A stretch of DNA of 21,620 nucleotides from JBBDWJ01 sp040902925. GTDB lineage: Bacteria > Acidobacteriota > Terriglobia > Bryobacterales > UBA6623. The position numbers and the translations under genes are program-made. Positions within the stretch are counted from its first letter, which is position 1; each line of letters begins with the position of its first letter. The notes under the pieces are model-generated. The model saw only the letters and a list, made by a program, of their open reading frames with translations, was not told the DNA's origin and did not search any database. The stretch spans positions 1-21,620 of the forward strand of contig JBBDWJ010000205.1 in NCBI GenBank assembly GCA_040902925.1, written 5' to 3'. Of the stretch, positions 14,675 through 21,431 are shown piece after piece.

Positions 14675-15078
14675 ATGCCATCGCCGATACCGGATTCGTG
14701 GTCGCGTTCGGTAATCGCGGCGACCATCACCACAATTGGGCGGTCGACCTGGCCGCGACTGTCACGCCGCCGCTGCTAACGTGCGAGGCTGTCCTTGCCG
14801 AGGCGTCCTTCCACCTCAACTCCTGCGCCTACGTGCTTTCGCTCGTCACAGACGGATTGCTTCAAGTAGCGTTCGATGCGCCCAAGAACCTGAACCGTCT
14901 AAACGAACTCGCCAAGCGATACAAGGAACGCCAACCCGACTTTGCGGATCTTTGTATCATCCGCATGAGCGAAATCTATCCTCGCCACGCAGTCGTAACC
15001 GTAGACGAAAAAGATTTTCGAGTCTACCGGCGCAATCGCCGCGAGGCCATTCCACTGTTGTGTCCGCCAAAGCGCTAG
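14671..15078 (+). CDS. vapC: PIN-domain (VapC-like) ribonuclease toxin
   Basis: A 135-aa protein starting with GTG, which overlaps the antitoxin stop (GTGA). PIN acidic residues are in place: Asp6 in AIADTGF, Glu39/Glu44 in CEAVLAE, Asp90/Asp93 in PDFADLCI, and Asp112 in TVDEKDF, which together would coordinate Mg2+ for RNA cleavage. VapC toxins typically cut initiator tRNA, other tRNAs or rRNA and are held inactive by the cognate antitoxin. The length is at the usual size for the family. The HHHH-rich loop (residues 19-21, HHH after GD) is uncommon but near the N-terminus and probably neutral. The target RNA cannot be predicted. Confidence 0.85.
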   Translation: MNAIADTGFVVAFGNRGDHHHNWAVDLAATVTPPLLTCEAVLAEASFHLNSCAYVLSLVTDGLLQVAFDAPKNLNRLNELAKRYKERQPDFADLCIIRMSEIYPRHAVVTVDEKDFRVYRRNRREAIPLLCPPKR

Positions 15079-15184
15079 CCGTTTTCCTCGCACCCGCCCA
15101 GAACCTTTCCCCTTTCCACGCCGAGGTTGATGCGGTCCCGTTCAATGGCCGAAATCTTGAACAGCGGAACGCCAGTGACCCGAA

Positions 15185-15290
15185 GCCCCGACAGGGGCGA
15201 TAGACGGAATAGCCCACGGCGTGAGCCGTGGGTCAGCCAATCTCTCTCGATCCAGCCCTGGAAGGGCGGCAGAATTGCGGGGCGACATAC
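15185..15290 (+). repeat. Dispersed structured repeat, 'GAATAGCCC' family, copy 2
   Basis: Ordered blocks: GCCCC-GACA-GGGGC hairpin (15185-15198), GAATAGCCC (15207-15215) leading into CCCACGGC-GTGA-GCCGTGGG (15213-15232, a perfect 8-bp stem with a GNRA-type loop), and GCCCTGGAAGGGC (15255-15267). Copy 1 at 1101-1205 has the same order on the other strand with a different central stem. It lies in the 276-bp gap between the PIN toxin and the VOC gene. Confidence 0.62.
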
Positions 15291-15354
15291 CGGTAGCCCC
15301 GGGCGCACGGCCACAAGTGTCCTTTGAAACCACACCTTGCGGTAGACTCGCAAC

Positions 15355-15723
15355 ATGATTCGCCAGATCGCGCCGCAGTTCTTCACCACCGACATCCCCG
15401 CGACGCTCGCCTACTACAAAGACAAATTGGGATTCGAATGCTTGGGTACGTGGCATTCGCCTCCGGTGTACGCGATCGTTGCGCGCGATAAGCACGCGAT
15501 TCATTTCCGCCTCGCGGAACCGCCCACGCCCAACCCCGACAAATACGCGGAGGAATTGCTCGACGCGTATCTCCATATCGAGAACGCGGACGCGCTCTAC
15601 GAGGACTACAAAGCGCGCGGCGTGGAATTCACCCGCGAACTCGACAACACGCCATGGAACGCACGCGAGTTCGTGGTCAAAGACTGCGATGGCCGCCTGC
15701 TCGCATTCGGCGCCAATTTGTAG
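15355..15723 (+). CDS. VOC superfamily (glyoxalase/bleomycin-resistance-like) protein
   Basis: A 122-aa protein with the paired beta-alpha-beta-beta-beta layout of a VOC fold: PQFFTTDIPATLAYYKDKLGFE (residues 8-29) starts the first module, and DAYLHIENADALYEDYKARGVEF starts the second, ending in VVKDCDGRLLAFGANL. The second module keeps the typical VKDCDG-x-L-x-F end strand. Candidate metal ligands (His51 in HAIHFRL, Glu in AREF) are visible but not enough to say whether it is an enzyme or a drug-binding protein. A TAGACT box lies 7 nt before the ATG with no good Shine-Dalgarno. Its last 47 bp overlap the 3' end of the convergent truncated sigma factor gene, which seems to have been cut at this point. 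Confidence 0.85.
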   Translation: MIRQIAPQFFTTDIPATLAYYKDKLGFECLGTWHSPPVYAIVARDKHAIHFRLAEPPTPNPDKYAEELLDAYLHIENADALYEDYKARGVEFTRELDNTPWNAREFVVKDCDGRLLAFGANL

Positions 15724-16132
15724 CCTCTGCCCAGAACAACAATAGGGAGGCCATGCGGCCTTGCAGCGCGGCGAGCACGGTTCGAACGTTCCTTTGCTCG
15801 CTCTCGGCCGCGTAGAACTGTTCTGGCGTTCGAGGCGTGGGAAGAAAAGGCGCGAAGATTCTCGCGAACCGGTAGCGGCGGGCTTGCCGCCGCCACTCGT
15901 CCAGAGCCTCGCGCGCCGCCGCCCGGTAGATCCAACCCTCTGCCCCGTTTCTATGGGCACGGGGATTTCTGCTCCACTTCAGAAAAACGTCGACGGCAAT
16001 CTCCTCCGCGCGGGCCTGGTCGTGAATCACGCGGCCAATGACGCGGGCAACGCACTCATAGTGAGCGGCAAACAGATCGTCGAGACGAGGAAGGCTGCCG
16101 TGATGAGATTCTTCCGGAAGGGGCAGGCTCAT
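15677..16132 (-). pseudogene. ECF-type sigma-70 factor lacking region 4 (3'-truncated)
   Basis: A 151-aa frame. Residues ~17-85 (LDDLFAAHYECVARVIGRVI ... EGWIYRAAAREALDEWRRQA) form a sigma-70 region 2 with DVFLKWSR in the core-binding helix. Residues 108-136 start region 4.1 (VRTVLAALQGRMASLLLFWAE), but the helix-turn-helix that reads the -35 box is absent. After Glu136 the frame runs for 15 residues through the antisense of the VOC gene's last codons and stops. The change falls within a few bases of the VOC stop codon, which suggests a deletion or insertion joined the two. It is probably non-functional as a sigma factor, though a region-2-only protein that competes for core polymerase is conceivable. 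The ATG at 16132 precedes the domain; no Shine-Dalgarno is evident. Confidence 0.6.
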
Positions 16133-16249
16133 TGCGTTCACAACCCAAGAACGAGCGACACCCAAGTTTTGTGGCGCCGGCGAACCGGAAGTGCGCGGGC
16201 TACGATCCAACCCCCAAGACCCCGACCCGCGCAATCACCCGCCACAAGC

Positions 16250-16255
16250 TAAACT
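16250..16255 (+). promoter_or_regulatory. Possible -10 box (TAAACT) upstream of the DUF433 gene
   Basis: GCTAAACT ends 7 nt before the ATG at 16263, again in a spacing that would give a leaderless transcript. No -35 match is seen. It resembles the boxes before 7190, 11071 and 14462. Confidence 0.3.
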
Positions 16256-16262
16256 AATCCTT

Positions 16263-16478
16263 ATGGACCGCATCGAAGTGAACCCGGAGATCTGCGGGGG
16301 CAAACCGGTCATCCGCGGAACGCGCATCATGGTGCGTAACATTCTCGGCATGGTTGCCGGCGGCTATACTTTGGAGCGGATTCGGGCGGCCTATCCCGAA
16401 CTCACTCCCGAGGACATCAACTCCGCGCTGGAATACGCCGCCAAGGTCGTCGACGAGGATCAAGTGATCGCCCGCTGA
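16263..16478 (+). CDS. DUF433 antitoxin
   Basis: A 71-aa protein that matches DUF433 over its full length: RIEVNPEICGGKPVIRGTRI (residues 3-22) is the family signature, followed by a helix-turn-helix-like segment (LGMVAGGYTLERIRAAYPEL) and TPEDINSALEYAAK. DUF433 proteins are small DNA-binding antitoxins found beside PIN-like DUF5615 toxins, as here, where the toxin starts 11 bp downstream. The upstream in-frame region has no conserved character, so the ATG at 16263 is used. Confidence 0.92.
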   Translation: MDRIEVNPEICGGKPVIRGTRIMVRNILGMVAGGYTLERIRAAYPELTPEDINSALEYAAKVVDEDQVIAR

Positions 16479-16489
16479 GTCTATCGATC

Positions 16490-16870
16490 GTGAGCGCCTC
16501 GGTCCTCCTCGACCAGAACGTACCCATTGCAATCGGCGACTACCTACGTAGCAAGCGCCCGCAATGGACCGTCCGCCATGTCAGCGATATTGGGCTCAGT
16601 GGAGCCCCCGACTCAACCATCTTCCACTGGGCGCAGCAAAACAACTCGATCATCATTACCTTCGATGAGGACTTCGCGGACACCAGGATGTACCCCGTTG
16701 GCGCCCACGCCGGTGTGATTCGCCTTAGGGTGTGGCCAACGACGGTTGAGTTGACGGAAGCCGCCCTGGACCGTCTTCTGGAAACTACGCAGGACGAGGT
16801 CTTGCCGGGCAGCTTGATCATCATCGACAACGCAAAGATCCGCATTCGTAGAACAGCGAAGCATGGGTAG
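16490..16870 (+). CDS. DUF5615 PIN-like toxin
   Basis: A 126-aa protein, likely starting at GTG 16490. VLLDQNVP (Asp8) is the DUF5615 form of the usual LLDENLP start of the PIN-like/Mut7-C fold. HVSDIGLSGAPDSTIFHWAQ and IIITFDEDFAD (Asp59, Asp61) give the remaining acidic positions expected of a metal-dependent RNase. The pair DUF433-DUF5615 is a recognised type II toxin-antitoxin arrangement (VapBC45-like in Mycobacterium). The cleavage target is not known from sequence. It is the second toxin-antitoxin pair within 2.5 kb and shows no sequence resemblance to the first. Confidence 0.9.
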   Translation: MSASVLLDQNVPIAIGDYLRSKRPQWTVRHVSDIGLSGAPDSTIFHWAQQNNSIIITFDEDFADTRMYPVGAHAGVIRLRVWPTTVELTEAALDRLLETTQDEVLPGSLIIIDNAKIRIRRTAKHG

Positions 16871-17499
16871 TCATGCGGTAGCGCAATATGCCACCAATAA
16901 ACCCCATCGGTCACCCAGCCGGGCCTCCCCAAAATAACGGCCCATCGAATCCAAACAAGCATCGACAGCCCGTGCCGTCACGGCAGAAAACAGAAAATTC
17001 AAGCCACGGCATCAACAACATAGCCAGATCCGCCCCCGAAAACCCTTGACACCAACCATATCCTGGAATCGAGAGGGGGTTGCGGGGCCTAAAAACCAAG
17101 CAGCCCTTTTTCAGTCGACGGTTTTGCGCAAAAACCAATCGTCCGAATGATGCTGTCACGTCTGAGAAATCCGGCGGCTGGCCTTGGGGCCGGCAGCGAA
17201 CCTCTCGCAGTTTGAGGGGAACGGCGTGGGCCCCCATAGGCCCGCGGCCGGAGGAAACAGGCTTCGCCTATTACCGACAGCCCGAAGACCCAACGGGTCC
17301 GAAGGCCGGAGAGGAAGTAGGCAAGACGGGGATCGCGATTCCCAAACAAGGTAAGGAGGACGCGTTGTCGAGCCAGTTCGGTTCTACTCTCGGGTCCGCG
17401 GGCCGTAAGCCCGCTCTAGATGGGCAAGAAGGTTCCCGCCCGAGGCTCCTCTCCTCAGAGCACGACGCAAAACGCTGTCACTTCGAACCTATATGCATC

Positions 17500-17530
17500 C
17501 CGCTGGGCGTCCGGGCACGGCGCCCAGCGG
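17500..17530. repeat. Perfect 10-bp stem-loop
   Basis: CCGCTGGGCG (17500-17509) and CGCCCAGCGG (17521-17530) flank an 11-nt loop. It has no T-tract. It lies just upstream of the 27-bp tandem repeats and is the strongest hairpin of the non-coding stretch. Confidence 0.6.
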
Positions 17531-17544
17531 AGACGATGTTTTCC

Positions 17545-17615
17545 GTGACACAGGCAATCCTGCCTGTGGCGTAGTTACAGGCAATCCTGCCCGTGGAGTA
17601 GTTACAGGCAATCCT
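17545..17615. repeat. 27-bp tandem repeat with internal palindrome (2.5 copies)
   Basis: The core CAGGCAATCC starts at 17551, 17578 and 17605, an exact 27-bp period. The first unit is a perfect hairpin CACAGGCA-ATCC-TGCCTGTG; the second has one mismatch (TGCCCGTG); the third breaks off after the first arm. A related palindrome CAGGCA-TGC-TGCCTG lies at 17634-17648. There are too few copies, and no spacers, for a CRISPR array. Confidence 0.72.
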
Positions 17616-17845
17616 TTCGGCGCCGCGTGGGCCCAGGCATGCTGCCTGCCCTCTGGTCATAAGCATAGTGGGATAGCCTGCTACTCCAAGGCCCGCAGCC
17701 AACAACACCGCCCGAAACAACCCGCACGGGCGTTCGAAAACAATAACCCAGGCGCCCAAAGTGTATCCACCCGCCAAACCGACAACATCCAATTCAACTG
17801 AGCATTCGCAAGACCATCGAGAATCAATTCACGACCCGCGAGGAC

Positions 17846-17962
17846 ATGCAGAACGCATTCGACCGCTACAACTTCAATGTGATGGGAACCCGGGCGGCGG
17901 CGCAAATGCCGCCGCCCGGAATTGTGTACGGTCACTTCGCTGCGCCGGGCAGCTCCGGCTAG
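17846..17962 (+). CDS. Possible small ORF or 3' gene remnant, 38 aa
   Basis: An ATG-initiated frame of 38 residues (MQNAFDRYNFNVMGT...). The frame is open without a start back to 17747, and the residues before the ATG (IRKTIENQFTTRED) are also protein-like, so this may be the C-terminal end of a gene whose 5' part is gone. It ends in a CTAG shared with the stop codon of the convergent BNR gene. No family is recognised and there is no ribosome binding site. It may be chance. Confidence 0.22.
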   Translation: MQNAFDRYNFNVMGTRAAAQMPPPGIVYGHFAAPGSSG

Positions 17963-20571
17963 TCCACCCAGACCCTGCCCGTCTGAGCGCCTATCCGGCC
18001 GCCGATCTCGATAATGACTTCCGCCGGACCCGCCGGCACCGCGCTGTCGATCTGCGCGTTGACCTGCAGCAGCCCGACGAAGCCGGGCGCCAGGCCGCTA
18101 AAATGCACCGGCGCGGGGCGGCCGCCGATGGTCACGCGGACGGTTTCCGTTGCCCGCGCGAACGGCTCCATGCCGGGCGCCAAGGCCCCGGTCTCGACGG
18201 CCGGGTTGACCAGCCCCTGCCCGGTTGCAAAAAGCTGCACCACGCGCCCCGGGTTCTCGCGGTTGTCCTCGGAATTCAGAGCGCCGTCCTGGTTCAACAC
18301 TGGGGCGAACTGGCCGGGATGGGACGGCAGCACCGGCAGCGAGACGCGAGCGCTGACAGCCCCTTCGAACTCGACGCGCACCGTTACGCGGCTCAAGCCC
18401 GCCACTTCAAACGGAACCTGCACGTTGAGCTGATCGGCGCGCACAAAAAACAGCGGCGCCAAGACTTCGTTGAAGAAGACGCGCACGCCGGCGGCCGACG
18501 TCGCCAGACGTCCGGTCTGCGGGTCGATGCCGGGTTGCACTCCCTCGGCCGGCCCCAGTTCGGCGCCGAAGATCGAAACGATCTCGCCTGCGGTCACGCC
18601 GCCACCGCCGAAATCAGCGGCGTTGACGACGCCCGCCCCGGTCAGGATCGGAACGCCGCCGGTCGGCTGCCAGCTCTCGCCGCCGTCCACGGTTTTAAAC
18701 ACGCCGCCACCCACGGTCGCCGCGTACAGCACGCCGGCTTTGCTCGGATCGGGAACCAGATCGAGGACGCCCTGCTCCTCGAGGCCCGCATCGGCGCTTT
18801 GCCAACTGTCGGCGCGGTCGGTGCTGCGGAACACCCCGGCCGAGGTCGATGCGTAGACCGTGGAGTTGGCGTTGGCGTCGACCGCTACCGAAGACACCAG
18901 GACGCCCTCCGCGGGAAAGCCGGCGTTGACGGCACGGTACTCGCCGCCGCCGTCGGTGCTGCGAAAGACGCCGTTGCCGGCGGCAATATAAATGCGCGAC
19001 GGATCGTTGGGGTCAATGGCGATGTCCAGCAGGGGCACGTCCGTCGGGCCTGCGCCGGTCCAGTCGGCTCCGCCGTCGGTGCTGCGGAAGAGTTCGTAAA
19101 ATCCCGTGGATAGGTCGTCGAAGACGATGACAAACAACGTCGTGGGAGTGCTGGGGTGAAATTTCAGGTCGACGACGCGCTGAATCACTTCCCCGTCGCC
19201 GTTAATGCCCTGAAAGCTCTGCCCGCCGTCGGTGCTGCGAAAGACTCCGTTACCCGAGCCGATCACGACGGTGCGGCCATCGCTGGGGTGAGCAGAGACC
19301 GTGTAAAACGGCGCGCTTGTTTGCAATACCTCCCATTGCAGGCCGCCATTGTTGCTTCTGAGCAAAGATCCGTCGTTGGCGTTGAACGGGTTGACCGAGC
19401 CGCCGTAAACAATATTGGGATTGGAAGTGTCGAATTCAAGGGCGCGCAACGCGAACGACTCGAGGCCTGTGTTCGCCGGACCCCAACCCGCGCCGCCGTT
19501 CACCGACCGATAGGCGCCGCCGCTAGGGACCGACGCCAGCACGGCGCCCCCCATGGGGTCCACGGCCAGCGCGCTGATCTCGGCGAAATGGATCCCGCGC
19601 GAGCTCAAGTCCCAGTTCGCGCCGCCATCGGCTGAACGAAAAAGGCCCCCGCCGCGGCTTCCCGCAAACAGCACCGCCGGATCGTGCAAGCTCAGCGCGA
19701 CCATCAGCAATTCGGATCGCGGAATGCCCTGCGAGTTGGACGCCCAGTTCTGGCCGCCATCACTGCTCTTGACCACGCGCGCGAATTGCGTGGCGGCATA
19801 AACCACCGCCGGATCGGCCGGGTCGACGGTCACATCCACGACCGCGAACGACGACAGGGTCGAGCTAAAAGGCGGGCCGCCCGTGGACGATTTGAGCACG
19901 CCGATCGCGGTCCCCAGGTAAACCACGTTGGAGTCGGAAGGGTCCAGGGTGACGCTGAAAACGGCGAAAGGGCCGGAATTGGACCAGCTTTGCCCGCCGT
20001 CGGTGCTTTTTGAGAGCCCGCCGCCGCCGGAAACGGCCAGGCTGGCGTTGGCGGCGTAAATAATCTGCGGGTTGCCGGGGTCGATCTCGATATCCAGATA
20101 GACGCCTTGGAGCAACCCGGTACGGCTGGGCGCCCAGGTATCGCCGCTGTCGGTCGTCTTGAATACACCCCCGTTGGCGCTTCCCGCGTAAACGGTATTG
20201 ACGTTTGCCGGATCGGTCGCTAGCGACGCAATCGCGGTCACGTCGAGGCCCTGGTTCACTTGCTCCCAGGTTGCGCCTTGGTCGCGCGAGCGGAATATGC
20301 CCTCGGCCAGCGAACTCGCATAGAGCACCGTGCTGTCGCCCGCGACGGAGGATACGCCAACGCCGTGAAGGCGATCCCCGGTCTCGCTCCAGCTCAGTCC
20401 GCCATCCGTGCTTCGCAGGACGCCGTTATTCGTGGCCGCGTAGAGCAATAGAGGGTCGCCCGCGAATTGCAGAAGGTCGCTGACCGCGCCCCCCGGCGGC
20501 CCTCCTTGTCCCCAGGCAGCCGCCGCGACGCACAGCAGCAGAAGCGATCGAAACCAACCTCGTACAAGCAT
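17959..20571 (-). CDS. Secreted BNR/sortilin-like repeat protein with C-terminal TIGR03437-type domain
   Basis: An 870-aa protein. The signal peptide is MLVRGWFRSLLLLCVAAAAWGQ. Residues ~30-635 hold about 14 BNR/Asp-box-type repeats of roughly 43 residues, each with an F-R-S-T-D-G-G-x-x-W core (for example LRSTDGGLSW, FRSADGGANW, FKTVDGGESW), alternating with DPxxPxxVYA strands. This predicts one or two beta propellers, as in Vps10/sortilin and xyloglucanase-like proteins. No catalytic residues of glycosidases are evident. From ~645 the TIGR03437-type domain begins (GVVNAADFGGGGVTAGEIVS, then RADQLNVQVPFEV, FATGQGLVNP and LQVNAQI), characteristic of Solibacter-like acidobacteria and of unknown role. 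GGAAAG lies just before the ATG at 20571; an ATG further upstream (20613) would spoil the signal peptide. Likely exported and binding or structural. Confidence 0.88.
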   Translation of the reverse strand: MLVRGWFRSLLLLCVAAAAWGQGGPPGGAVSDLLQFAGDPLLLYAATNNGVLRSTDGGLSWSETGDRLHGVGVSSVAGDSTVLYASSLAEGIFRSRDQGATWEQVNQGLDVTAIASLATDPANVNTVYAGSANGGVFKTTDSGDTWAPSRTGLLQGVYLDIEIDPGNPQIIYAANASLAVSGGGGLSKSTDGGQSWSNSGPFAVFSVTLDPSDSNVVYLGTAIGVLKSSTGGPPFSSTLSSFAVVDVTVDPADPAVVYAATQFARVVKSSDGGQNWASNSQGIPRSELLMVALSLHDPAVLFAGSRGGGLFRSADGGANWDLSSRGIHFAEISALAVDPMGGAVLASVPSGGAYRSVNGGAGWGPANTGLESFALRALEFDTSNPNIVYGGSVNPFNANDGSLLRSNNGGLQWEVLQTSAPFYTVSAHPSDGRTVVIGSGNGVFRSTDGGQSFQGINGDGEVIQRVVDLKFHPSTPTTLFVIVFDDLSTGFYELFRSTDGGADWTGAGPTDVPLLDIAIDPNDPSRIYIAAGNGVFRSTDGGGEYRAVNAGFPAEGVLVSSVAVDANANSTVYASTSAGVFRSTDRADSWQSADAGLEEQGVLDLVPDPSKAGVLYAATVGGGVFKTVDGGESWQPTGGVPILTGAGVVNAADFGGGGVTAGEIVSIFGAELGPAEGVQPGIDPQTGRLATSAAGVRVFFNEVLAPLFFVRADQLNVQVPFEVAGLSRVTVRVEFEGAVSARVSLPVLPSHPGQFAPVLNQDGALNSEDNRENPGRVVQLFATGQGLVNPAVETGALAPGMEPFARATETVRVTIGGRPAPVHFSGLAPGFVGLLQVNAQIDSAVPAGPAEVIIEIGGRIGAQTGRVWVD

Positions 20572-20672
20572 GCTTTCCAGTTTAGCGGGGCAGGCTGGTT
20601 TTCGGCCCGGCACAAAGGCAATTCAATGCGAGCCGTAGCAAGATCGCGTAGCGCTAAGTTTTGCGAGCAGCG

Positions 20673-21431
20673 CTAGCCCTTGGGCGTCATCTTGGAGCGG
20701 ACCCGCGCGCCAAGCTTCCGCACGCCTTCCCCCATCGCGGCACGGGCTTCGCCAAGCCCCTTCGGAGTGACATTCCCCGCCTTCACGTAGTCGATCACGA
20801 TCTGCTCCGCGGCGGCAAATTCCTCGCAGCAGTGGGCGATCTCCGAAGCAATCTCATGAGGAATCGTCGTCACGCCGTTGCAGTCTCCGTGCAGCAGGTC
20901 GCCGGGATGAACCGCAATTCCGCCAACGTGCACCGGAACATGCACGTCGAGAATGCAAGGGTAGCCATGCGAACAAATCACGCCGTCCGAAAAGCAAGGG
21001 AAGCCGATGGNNNNNNNNNNGGCGCGAACCTGATCCAGATCGCGGGCCGCGCCGCTGGTAATCAGGCCGGCCGCCCCAAAAGCCTTGTAGGTCTGCGTCA
21101 TGACCTCGCCGAAGGTAGCGGCGACCGGAGGGCTATCGAGATCCTGAAACACAACCACGACCGGCTGGGGCAGCTCGGCGAACCGCGCCACCTGGCTATC
21201 GAGCGTTCCGTAAGCGCTGCCAGCGGCCGGAGCGATCGCCGACCGGAACGTCACCGTCGAGGCGTACCCGGCCATCGGCGGCATCTCGGGAAAACAGGCC
21301 CGGATCCGGCCGTCCATGTAGCCGGCCGTCTGGGGCCGCACTTTGAAGACCTCGATCACATTGCAAATGGTCGGCGTGTCGTACTTGCGCAGCAAGGCGA
21401 GGTCAGCTTGAGAGAGTTGAGGTATATCCAC
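20673..21431 (-). CDS. RraA-family protein (demethylmenaquinone methyltransferase-like / aldolase-like), with assembly gap
   Basis: About 252 aa, starting with GTG at 21431 (AGGAG lies about 12 nt upstream, slightly far). TPTICNVIEVF, FGEVMTQTYKAFGAAGLITSGAARDLDQVRA, and HPGDLLHGDCNGVTTIP are RraA-fold signatures; the Arg-Asp pair in GAARDLD is the metal- and substrate-binding position in the related HMG/CHA aldolases. Family members include the RNase E inhibitor RraA and class II aldolases of oxo-acids; the role here is open. Ten Ns (21011-21020) interrupt the gene between VRA and IGFPCF. The frame is kept across the gap, but relatives have no extra residues there, so the gap is likely artificial. 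No neighbouring genes suggest a pathway. It is 101 bp upstream of the BNR gene on the same strand. Confidence 0.85.
   Translation of the reverse strand: MDIPQLSQADLALLRKYDTPTICNVIEVFKVRPQTAGYMDGRIRACFPEMPPMAGYASTVTFRSAIAPAAGSAYGTLDSQVARFAELPQPVVVVFQDLDSPPVAATFGEVMTQTYKAFGAAGLITSGAARDLDQVRAXXXXIGFPCFSDGVICSHGYPCILDVHVPVHVGGIAVHPGDLLHGDCNGVTTIPHEIASEIAHCCEEFAAAEQIVIDYVKAGNVTPKGLGEARAAMGEGVRKLGARVRSKMTPKG
21011..21020. other. Run of 10 Ns (assembly gap)
   Basis: Unresolved bases inside the RraA-family gene. The ends on each side read, on the minus strand, ...GTTCGCGCC and CCATCGGC..., which share CC. Joining on that overlap gives Arg-Ala-Ile-Gly-Phe-Pro without inserted residues, as expected for the family. 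Confidence 0.9.

Larger units (their letters stand above)
16871..17958. other. Long non-coding stretch of 1.09 kb with palindromes and tandem repeats
   Basis: No gene of normal character. The open frames here are Arg/Pro/Gly-rich, and one ends in QAILPVA, which is simply the translation of the CAGGCA repeat. Visible structure: a GCGGGC-CGTAA-GCCCGC hairpin (17398-17414), a perfect 10-bp stem CCGCTGGGCG / CGCCCAGCGG (17500-17530), 27-bp tandem repeats (17545-17615), a further CAGGCA-TGC-TGCCTG palindrome (17634-17648), and a coding-like tail at 17747-17962. From 16871 to about 17390 I see nothing that I can name. The region may be decayed accessory DNA. Confidence 0.6.

Noticed and set aside
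17046..17073. TTGACA as a -35 box
   Set aside because: No -10-like hexamer lies at 16-18 nt downstream, and no gene follows.
17080..17574. 164-codon plus-strand open frame
   Set aside because: The composition is non-coding and the C-terminal QAILPVA is the translation of the 27-bp repeat.
17545..17648. Possible CRISPR array
   Set aside because: The repeats are adjacent at 27 bp without unique spacers, there are only two to three copies, and no cas gene is present.
17761..19113. 450-codon plus-strand open frame
   Set aside because: It lies antisense to the BNR/TIGR03437 gene. Its translation is Arg/His/Ala-rich without domains, while the minus strand gives a signal peptide, repeats and a known C-terminal domain.
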